Of a DNA stretch of 64,000 nt, positions 7,477-14,120 are shown piece after piece; within the stretch, counting starts at the first letter, position 1; the number at the start of each line of letters is the position of its first letter. This stretch comes from an uncultured Eubacteriales bacterium (lineage in GTDB: Bacteria > Bacillota > Clostridia > Christensenellales > Aristaeellaceae), in contig CACWXY010000001.1 in NCBI GenBank assembly GCA_902764915.1, positions 166,778 to 230,777 on the forward strand, read 5' to 3'. The notes beneath the pieces are model-generated. The model did not search any database. It was not told where the DNA came from and saw only the letters and a program-made list of their open reading frames with translations. The translations under genes were made by a program, and so were the position numbers.

Positions 7477-9195
7477 TCAGTTTTCTCCGCATTGACTGTA
7501 ATACGCTTCCAGCTTGGGCCTTGCATGCTCATAGGCGCTTCGCAGCCCAGGATCAAACTGTCCTCCCATGCCCTCAAGAATCATACGGTCAGCCTGTGCA
7601 AAACCAATCGCATCCTTATATACACGCTTGCTGACCAGTGCGTCATATACATCTGCGATCGCCATTATTCTGGCCTCCAATGGTATCTGTGTTCCGAACA
7701 GTCCCAGAGGATAGCCGGAGCCATCCCACCGCTCATGATGAAAGTGCGCCACATTCTCTGCAACCGTCTGAAAGGATGCATCATCCGTATCCATCAGAAT
7801 TTCATGAATCACCCTGGCGCCTTCCGCCGCATGACACTTCATTTTCTCATATTCTGCCTGTGTAAACCGCCCAGGCTTTCGAAGTACAGCATCATCCACT
7901 GCGATCTTTCCCAGATCGTGCATTGGCGCAGCTTTTATTACATCATTGCAGAATTCCTCTGTCAGACAAAGCGTACCCTCGCGGATGATTTCACCAATCA
8001 GGATACGGACGCCTTCACTGGTTCGCTTGATATGTCCGCCCGTGGAGTTGTCCCTGCTTTCCACCATCATGGCCAGACTCAGAATCAGATGGTCGTGCAT
8101 TTCCACGATATGCCGTGTCTTGGCTTCTACTTCCTGCTTCAGGTCTTCGTTATAGCTGTCCAGCAGCCGGATATACTTCTGGCGCGCAGTGTCGTCGGTA
8201 AAGGTAACCATATACCCTCGCCGCTTTCGCTCTTCATAGAGATCATTGACCTGTACAGTGTAAAACCTGTCATCCTCCGGATGCCCGCTGTCTGCGTGCA
8301 CCGTGTACTGAAAGCGCCCATTCTCCCTGTTTTCCAGGAAGCTGTCCAGAAAATGGCGGATTTTCTGCATGCCCGACTTCTCCGGAAGTCGTGCGTCCAC
8401 TGCCAGTTCTGCCAGTCCAGGTACCAATTTCTGTGCCACTTCATTGCTTCCCAGGTATCGCTGATGAAAGTCAAAGGAAATATAACCGATCCCCTGTTCC
8501 TGAACCATGGAATCAATCACGGTATCACTCACATCATAGAGATTGACTCTATGGGCAATCAGAAGATAGGTAAATTCCGCTATCACATAACCCAGCGGCA
8601 CAAAATCCACCGTACGAATGATTCTTCGGCCGACAAAGAAGCTCAGCATACAGATCCCGTCCGGGATCATCAGCAGATAAAGAATCCTTCGCGGCACCTG
8701 TTTCTTTCGATACAGGGATTCAGCAATCGTGACAATGCCCACCAGAAAGAACAGAATCAGAACCGCATAAAAGACACTGTGCATAGGTCCATACCGCCGT
8801 ATCAGTGTCGGTGAAGACCCGATCATGCCAAAGGCGATATCGCTGTAAAACCAGTCCCGCCTTCCAATGGTCAGAACCGATGCATACAGACATGCACAGA
8901 CGAGAAACAGCCCCGTGCGCAGCCCTTTGTGTATGGAAATCCCGCACAGATGAAAAATGCTCAGAAGAATAAATAGCTGAAGAAAGCACCCTCCGATATA
9001 TATGATCTGCATGGCCCGGATCAGCCCTTCCAGGCTTTTCGACTGTTCCTGCAGCACATAGCCCAGGCAGGATACCGGCACCAGTGTAAATATCATGGTA
9101 AAGTCTGCATCAAAGTGCTTGTGCCACCGATATATGTAGACTGTTGTCAGTGCCAGCGACAGCACAAACATGCTCCCATAAAACCCCTGTATCAA
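7477..9195 (-). CDS. Membrane HD-GYP phosphodiesterase with PAS-like sensor
   Basis: About 572 residues. Residues 1-210 contain about seven hydrophobic segments like the membrane sensors of histidine kinases, about 225-345 look like a PAS domain, and about 380-545 are HD-GYP. Catalytic signatures are MHDLGKIAVDD (the HD pair), HFHHERWDGSGYP (the GYP motif) and SRDNSTGGHIKR. HD-GYP enzymes hydrolyse cyclic di-GMP. I place the start at TTG 9195, 8 nt after AAGGGAGG; an in-frame ATG at 9279 adds 28 low-complexity residues and has no site. It follows the lactonase gene by 150 nt with no clear promoter. Confidence 0.85.
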   Translation of the reverse strand: MIQGFYGSMFVLSLALTTVYIYRWHKHFDADFTMIFTLVPVSCLGYVLQEQSKSLEGLIRAMQIIYIGGCFLQLFILLSIFHLCGISIHKGLRTGLFLVCACLYASVLTIGRRDWFYSDIAFGMIGSSPTLIRRYGPMHSVFYAVLILFFLVGIVTIAESLYRKKQVPRRILYLLMIPDGICMLSFFVGRRIIRTVDFVPLGYVIAEFTYLLIAHRVNLYDVSDTVIDSMVQEQGIGYISFDFHQRYLGSNEVAQKLVPGLAELAVDARLPEKSGMQKIRHFLDSFLENRENGRFQYTVHADSGHPEDDRFYTVQVNDLYEERKRRGYMVTFTDDTARQKYIRLLDSYNEDLKQEVEAKTRHIVEMHDHLILSLAMMVESRDNSTGGHIKRTSEGVRILIGEIIREGTLCLTEEFCNDVIKAAPMHDLGKIAVDDAVLRKPGRFTQAEYEKMKCHAAEGARVIHEILMDTDDASFQTVAENVAHFHHERWDGSGYPLGLFGTQIPLEARIMAIADVYDALVSKRVYKDAIGFAQADRMILEGMGGQFDPGLRSAYEHARPKLEAYYSQCGEN

Positions 9196-9345
9196 TGCCG
9201 TTGCCTCCCTTGCACGGGAGAAACGCCCTCCCCCAGGTGCGCTTCTCTGTCTGTCAAAGCCATTCTCCCAGCCATGCATTCGTCAAGACTTCCCGTCATG
9301 ACCTCTTCGCTATGGATCACCTTGGCACCACCTAATGCTGTGTCC

Positions 9346-10413
9346 TCACATGTTATTCACAAACCGGATGCACACAGGCGTCGGGAACGGCAGATTCCTG
9401 TCCCAGGCAAGCCTTCCATCCGCCAGAACATGGAACACAGCGATGCTGTCACTGTTCTGATGTCCCACCAGCAGCCATCTTCCATCCGGGCTCAGTGCCA
9501 TATGCCGCGGTGTTCTTCCATGGCAGGGAACGATCTCCACAGTTTTCAGGCAGCCGTTCCCGTCTACGTGGTATACACAGACAGAGTCATGACCACGGTT
9601 GGACGCATACAGATGCGTTCCATCCTTTGCCAGTTGAATATCTGCAGCGGTGTTACCGACAATGCTTCCATCCGGCAGTGTGGATACGGACTCCGCCAGC
9701 ATCATTGTCTGATCATCCCCGATCCGGAAATGCGTCACACAGGATCCCAGCTCCTGAATCAGATAGAAGTGGCGGCCATCTGAGGAGAACACACCGGCAC
9801 GCGGACCGCTTCCGGGTACAACTTGAACGTTCTTTTCCGGGCATGGCGCAATATGATCCCTGAAAACCGCGTAAGGCATTACCATGTCACAGCCGAGATC
9901 TGTCACCCACGCATATCCATGACGGTCAAAGATAACCTGATGCGCATGCGCCGCACTCTGACGCACCGGATCCACGCTCTGTCCCGTATGCTGGAAATGT
10001 TCTCTTTTCCCTGTCATATGCCCGCTGTCGTCAAGGGCAAAGAATGAGACCGATCCATCCCCATAGTTTGCCACAGCGATCCAGTGCCTGAACGGATCAA
10101 TCGCCACATGACACGGATCCGTTCCGCCTGTAGGAAAGGATGATCCCATCGACACGGATCCGTTTCCGATCATGACTTCCGAAATCCCGCCGCCATACGT
10201 GCCTGCAAACGTTTTGTTTTCCCGAACCGCATAGAGCATTCCCCGTTCTTCGTCCAGAGCCATAAACGACGGATTTCCCATGGGCATGACATGCCTTACG
10301 GTAAGCTGCTCGCCGTCAAACACACAGTCATACAGTCCCTTGCCATTCCCGCTGAAAAGCTTGTCCGTCCCAAAGACAATCGGTTCAGAATACGTTCCAA
10401 TCAATACCCGCAT
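9346..10413 (-). CDS. Lactonase family protein (YbhE/Pgl seven-bladed propeller)
   Basis: 355 residues. It begins MRVLIGTYSEP and carries beta-propeller repeats such as GNPSFMALDEE, DPCHVAIDPFR, PRHMALSPDGRW and the blade-closing AVFHV. This fits the 6-phosphogluconolactonase (PF10282) family, which hydrolyses 6-phosphogluconolactone in some bacteria, but the family also holds other cyclases and lactonases and no pentose-phosphate gene is adjacent. ATG 10413 has GGAGG 8 nt upstream. The tdk terminator ends just before this ribosome site, so expression may depend on readthrough or an unseen promoter. Confidence 0.8.
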   Translation of the reverse strand: MRVLIGTYSEPIVFGTDKLFSGNGKGLYDCVFDGEQLTVRHVMPMGNPSFMALDEERGMLYAVRENKTFAGTYGGGISEVMIGNGSVSMGSSFPTGGTDPCHVAIDPFRHWIAVANYGDGSVSFFALDDSGHMTGKREHFQHTGQSVDPVRQSAAHAHQVIFDRHGYAWVTDLGCDMVMPYAVFRDHIAPCPEKNVQVVPGSGPRAGVFSSDGRHFYLIQELGSCVTHFRIGDDQTMMLAESVSTLPDGSIVGNTAADIQLAKDGTHLYASNRGHDSVCVYHVDGNGCLKTVEIVPCHGRTPRHMALSPDGRWLLVGHQNSDSIAVFHVLADGRLAWDRNLPFPTPVCIRFVNNM

Positions 10414-10440
10414 GCCTGTGTCCTCCGTCTTTTTCAGCAA

Positions 10441-10483
10441 AAAAGTCCTTTCTCCGCCCTGTCAGACGGCACAAAGGACTTTT
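10441..10483 (-). terminator. Terminator of the tdk operon
   Basis: AAAAGTCCTTT (10441-10451) pairs with AAAGGACTTTT (10473-10483); on the minus strand it is followed by a T run. It abuts the Shine-Dalgarno of the lactonase gene. Confidence 0.75.
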
Positions 10484-10488
10484 CCTTT

Positions 10489-11067
10489 TCAGTCACCTAG
10501 ATGCAGATCCTTGAAATTGCCAAGATCACCGTTTGCCCAGTGCTTCCGGCACAGCGAAACGTACTGACTGTTTCCGCCCAAAAGAATCTGATCGCCTTCC
10601 CTGACGACTCTTCCGTTCATGACCCGTGCATTGCAGATCGCTTTTTTCCCGCACCAGCAGATTGTCTTGATCTCCTCAATCGTATCCGCCCAGGCCATCA
10701 GCCATTGGCTGCCTTCAAAAAAATTGCCCTGAAAGTCCGCCCGCAGGCCATAGGCAATCACCGGGATATTCAGGTCGTCCACAACATGCACAAGAAACTG
10801 GACCTGTTCCTTGGTCAGGAACTGAGCCTCGTCGACAATCACACAGTCATAATCCCGGATCTCCATCGCCGGCAGTTCTTCCATGTACACGCACTCGGTG
10901 GACAGACCGCATCGGCTCATCACGGTCCGCGCGCCGTCCCGGTTTTCCATGGCAGGCTTTACCATGAGCACTTTCTGTCCGCGCTCGTGATAATTGTACT
11001 CTACCATGATCGCATTGGCCGTCTTGGAGGAGCCCATCGCTCCATAGCGGTAATACAGCTTTGCCAT
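10489..11067 (-). CDS. tdk: Thymidine kinase (type II)
   Basis: 192 residues, the usual length. It phosphorylates thymidine for salvage. The P-loop is GAMGSSKT near the N-terminus, the Walker B region is VIVDEAQFL, the lid/zinc site has CWCGKKAICNAR and a later LCRKHW, and the substrate loop is present. GTGAGG precedes ATG 11067. It is the last gene of the operon that starts at the promoter near 13978. Confidence 0.96.
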   Translation of the reverse strand: MAKLYYRYGAMGSSKTANAIMVEYNYHERGQKVLMVKPAMENRDGARTVMSRCGLSTECVYMEELPAMEIRDYDCVIVDEAQFLTKEQVQFLVHVVDDLNIPVIAYGLRADFQGNFFEGSQWLMAWADTIEEIKTICWCGKKAICNARVMNGRVVREGDQILLGGNSQYVSLCRKHWANGDLGNFKDLHLGD

Positions 11068-11082
11068 TTTCGTGCCTCACTC

Positions 11083-11889
11083 TCAGATTTCCAGTTTAGG
11101 GAACAGTGTCACAACCGCCATTTCCTCAGCCTGAAAAGCCCGAGCCAGACCGCGCTGCGGGCCGGACCGACTGAGGAAATGTGCCAGCACCTGCTGTACA
11201 CCTTCGCTGGATTTGATTGCCATCAGGCGATGGATCAGGGCTTTGGCAAAGCCCTGTCGACGATATCCGGGGAGTATATACACCGCCTGCAACTCGCACT
11301 GCGAGCCTGTGCCGGAGACAATCGCTTCCCCGATCAGCTGGCCTGCACGGAACAAGCCCAGGCAGTGGAAATGCGGTGTACGCATCATCCGCTGCAGATC
11401 CATCAAGGAAAGATGCGCAATATCATTCTGCTGCAGACGGCCCAGAAGCGCCATCTGCTCCTCAATGGTGTTCAGCGGTACCTGATCCATACTGCAGCTC
11501 ATGGGCACCCGGCTTTCCCCCACCGGCATATGCAGGAGCATCACCCGCTCGCTGTCTTCGGCACTCAGTCCGTTATGTGCAAAGAACGCCAGGGTATTCT
11601 CATCCCCCGGTGCCACATTGGTATAGATCCGCGCCTTAACATCCAGCGCCTGATCCCGCATCTGACGGGCACGCGCCACCAGAGCACCCAGCAGCTGATA
11701 AGAAGCATCACCTATCGGCTCCATGTGAAAGTAAATATTTATCGGACAGTCCGGGTCAAGATGCATCTGATACTGATACACTACATACCCCATCCCGTTT
11801 TGTACACCAAGCTCATCAATCAAAAAGAATACGTTCTCCGGCGGCATGCCCTGAAAGAGCCCCGTCGGATGCTGCAGATGCTGCTGCAT
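11083..11889 (-). CDS. GNAT family acetyltransferase, two-part
   Basis: 268 residues. The C-terminal third has a GNAT acetyl-CoA loop, LPGYRRQGFAKALIHRLM, preceded by QCELQAVYI; the N-terminal part is unlike a standard GNAT domain but may be a degenerate repeat. The substrate is unknown. ATG 11889 is 8 nt after GGAGG; an ATG at 11904 overlaps that site and is less likely. Its start lies close to the end of the Lgt-like gene and its stop is 15 nt before tdk, so the genes are co-transcribed. Confidence 0.75.
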   Translation of the reverse strand: MQQHLQHPTGLFQGMPPENVFFLIDELGVQNGMGYVVYQYQMHLDPDCPINIYFHMEPIGDASYQLLGALVARARQMRDQALDVKARIYTNVAPGDENTLAFFAHNGLSAEDSERVMLLHMPVGESRVPMSCSMDQVPLNTIEEQMALLGRLQQNDIAHLSLMDLQRMMRTPHFHCLGLFRAGQLIGEAIVSGTGSQCELQAVYILPGYRRQGFAKALIHRLMAIKSSEGVQQVLAHFLSRSGPQRGLARAFQAEEMAVVTLFPKLEI

Positions 11890-11907
11890 GCATTCAGCCT
11901 CCATACA

Positions 11908-12993
11908 TCAGTTGTTTTCAAGTACCGTAGCACCAAGCCCTGCAAGCGCCACTGCCATGGCACCATACAGCACCTGGATCTCAAATGCATACTCTTCCCG
12001 TACGGTAAAGAAGAGAAGCACAAGCCCGCATGCAAGCAGCACTGTGCGCAGAATACGCCACGCATTCCACGTCCTGTCCCATACCGGGAGAAACAGTACA
12101 AAGGCTGCCAGGGATGTCACGATCAGATGCGGATAAAACTGCGGTTTTTCAAAAGCGAACTCAATCCATACGACGATCAGTGCACAAAGTGCAAAGCGTA
12201 CAAAGGCAAGAACGGCCTTTTTCCTCTCCACAGATCGAAGACGCATAAACAGCAGTATCAGAAGAACACAGAGCGCCGCCAGCTGGGAAAAGCGCACAAA
12301 CCCAAAGCGAATGCAGTCGTCCTGGCGCATCTGTTCAAAGAAAATCTGTGTGCATGACAGATATGTCAGAAAACGTATCGCCGTTTCTCCGCTCTTCCGC
12401 GCTTTCTTCTGCCAGGCAAAGGAGCGCACAAGAAACAGTGCCGCTGTCAGCGCCTCAAATATGAACACAGCCAGATACCACTCCGACCAGTCCACATCCT
12501 GATAGGTGCAGACCGCGAAGGGAAAACGCTGCCATAAGGCAGATTCCACCATTGGTCCCAGCCCCTGGTCTGTCCATACCTCCGCAGCACGGCCCACGCA
12601 GAGCATAAGGGCCGCAGACGGCACCAGTGCGTCCAGACTGCGCAGGAAATCCTCCCCACGCACCCGGCAGGAAAGCCACACGGAAAAGAGTACCCCGAAC
12701 ACTGCCCCATACAGTGTATATCCGCCTCTGTAGAAGGCAACTATCAGCGACAGCCCGCCATAGTCCGAAACAAGGGACGGCGCCATGGCCGCACAGTAGA
12801 CAAGATGTGCACCAACCAGCGCGCCGACTGCACTGACCAGTGCCAGATGTATGCTGGCTTCCCGGTCCGCACCTCGTCTGTGCATGCAGACAAACAGAAG
12901 GCAGACGCTCAAAAGAGCGCCCAGTGCGATGGCCAGTCCATACCCGGTCAGAGCGAAAGCTGTACCTTCCCACAGGATCCTGTTTTCGCCCAT
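11908..12993 (-). CDS. Lgt-like membrane protein with altered catalytic residues
   Basis: 361 residues with about ten hydrophobic segments. The first 250 residues align by eye with prolipoprotein diacylglyceryl transferase: YRGGYTLYGAVFG matches the GG-(x)3-HGGLIG loop, and VGRAAEVWTDQGLG matches the GRIGNFINGELWG signature. The essential His of the first loop is Tyr, and the Asn and Glu of the second are Glu and Gln. Only the Arg is kept. Four extra helices follow the Lgt-like part. It may be a non-catalytic or re-purposed paralogue (inference). Its start shares TGATG with the phosphodiester glycosidase stop. Confidence 0.62.
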   Translation of the reverse strand: MGENRILWEGTAFALTGYGLAIALGALLSVCLLFVCMHRRGADREASIHLALVSAVGALVGAHLVYCAAMAPSLVSDYGGLSLIVAFYRGGYTLYGAVFGVLFSVWLSCRVRGEDFLRSLDALVPSAALMLCVGRAAEVWTDQGLGPMVESALWQRFPFAVCTYQDVDWSEWYLAVFIFEALTAALFLVRSFAWQKKARKSGETAIRFLTYLSCTQIFFEQMRQDDCIRFGFVRFSQLAALCVLLILLFMRLRSVERKKAVLAFVRFALCALIVVWIEFAFEKPQFYPHLIVTSLAAFVLFLPVWDRTWNAWRILRTVLLACGLVLLFFTVREEYAFEIQVLYGAMAVALAGLGATVLENN

Positions 12994-13940
12994 CAGGGTG
13001 CCTCCTCCTCTACTGCCTCTGTGACCTCCGGGACAGTCGTGACAAAATAGAGAATGTCGGCAATCGTGCGCTTTTTCGTGCGCGCATTCAGCTTCTGATG
13101 ATCCAGAACCAGCCAGGTGGACGATCCGCCATCCAGGTTATAGGCATTCTGCGGTGAAAAGCGTGATACCAGTTCGGAAAACTCCAGCATGGTAAGGCCT
13201 TTGCAGTTGCGCTGCTCCGGGCCTTCTGTGGCAATGATCAGATATTTCAGGTGATCCATCTGACACAGACAGATGCGCTGTGTCTTCTTCTGGGGTGCCA
13301 TCATTCTGGAGGGATACTCCGTAATCCGCTCACCATCAATCACAATTCCCGGGCCAAAGGCAAAGGCCTGCGCAATATGGCCTTCATATGGCGCAAAGCT
13401 TTCTTCAGTGGGATTGACCAGTATGTGAAAGTCACCCTCATCATCAATCACCAGTGCATCATATCCATCGTAATAGGTACGACGCAGCACCTCGCCATTT
13501 CGAACGATAAAGCCTTCCCTGCGGTCAATGAAGTAATCCCCGTTGATCGCAAGTACGGCCTTGACCCGGCGTGAAATATGCTCTGCCCAGGCAGTGCTCT
13601 TGGAGGGATAGGGCTTGCACAGCTCCGTACGGATCTGGCTCGCATCCGCTACCGTGACCCAGGCTGCCCAGCAATTGGTGTCATAAGCACGGAAGGTTTC
13701 CACATGGATATCCAGACTGTCGTCGTGATACCCGCCCTCGTCCGCTAAAAATGCATTGCTGTCCGGAGTCGGTGCCAGGACGTCATAGGGAATCGAGGTT
13801 CCCTCTGCAAGCCTGACACTTTCCTGATCATAGACAGGCACCTCTTCTGCTCCTGCACGCGGAACCGCACTGGGCACAAGAAAGGCCAATGAAACAAAAA
13901 GCACGGCAAGAAGCGCCGTCTTCCAAAGAATCTTACGCAT
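12993..13940 (-). CDS. Secreted phosphodiester glycosidase (NAGPA domain), second copy
   Basis: 315 residues. A signal peptide covers about residues 1-32 (hydrophobic core then PRAGAEE), followed by a NAGPA domain with VLAINGDYFIDRREG, FGPGIVI, QRICLCQM and YNLDGGSSTW. Compared with the protein encoded at 1303-2439 it lacks the Ser/Gly linker and is released rather than anchored if the signal is cut. ATG 13940 has GGGAGG 6 nt upstream, and a fully consensus promoter sits at 13978-14006, which rules out longer starts. It leads the operon with the Lgt-like, GNAT and tdk genes. Confidence 0.85.
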   Translation of the reverse strand: MRKILWKTALLAVLFVSLAFLVPSAVPRAGAEEVPVYDQESVRLAEGTSIPYDVLAPTPDSNAFLADEGGYHDDSLDIHVETFRAYDTNCWAAWVTVADASQIRTELCKPYPSKSTAWAEHISRRVKAVLAINGDYFIDRREGFIVRNGEVLRRTYYDGYDALVIDDEGDFHILVNPTEESFAPYEGHIAQAFAFGPGIVIDGERITEYPSRMMAPQKKTQRICLCQMDHLKYLIIATEGPEQRNCKGLTMLEFSELVSRFSPQNAYNLDGGSSTWLVLDHQKLNARTKKRTIADILYFVTTVPEVTEAVEEEAP

Positions 13941-13977
13941 AGATTGCCTCCCGCAGCGCTGAATAATCAGCCTTTCC

Positions 13978-14006
13978 ATTATAGGAATCGCCGTGCAGTG
14001 TGTCAA
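13978..14006 (-). promoter_or_regulatory. Strong promoter of the NAGPA-Lgt-like-GNAT-tdk operon
   Basis: -35 TTGACA (14001-14006) and -10 TATAAT (13978-13983), both perfect, 17 nt apart. Confidence 0.85.
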
Positions 14007-14080
14007 TTCAGCCTGACCTGCCCAAACCTCGGATTTCCGGGCTTTCTCCGCATCACCTACTCGTTTTCACGACGTAAAAA

Positions 14081-14109
14081 GAGAGTGACAGGGTTTTCTG
14101 TCACTCTCT
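14081..14109 (-). terminator. Terminator of the clostripain-like gene
   Basis: GAGAGTGACAG (14081-14091) pairs with CTGTCACTCTC (14099-14109), followed by five Ts on the minus strand. Confidence 0.88.
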
Positions 14110-14120
14110 CACGATAGCTT

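Noticed and set aside
9196..9345. Cyclic di-GMP riboswitch before the HD-GYP gene
   Set aside because: The leader has GGTGGTGCC-like words but not the conserved GGGCAAACC and receptor motifs of the GEMM classes.
10501..12357. Long rightward open frame (about 600 codons) opposite tdk, GNAT and the Lgt-like gene
   Set aside because: It is antisense to three recognisable genes, has no ribosome site and a composition rich in His, Arg and Gln typical of reversed coding DNA.
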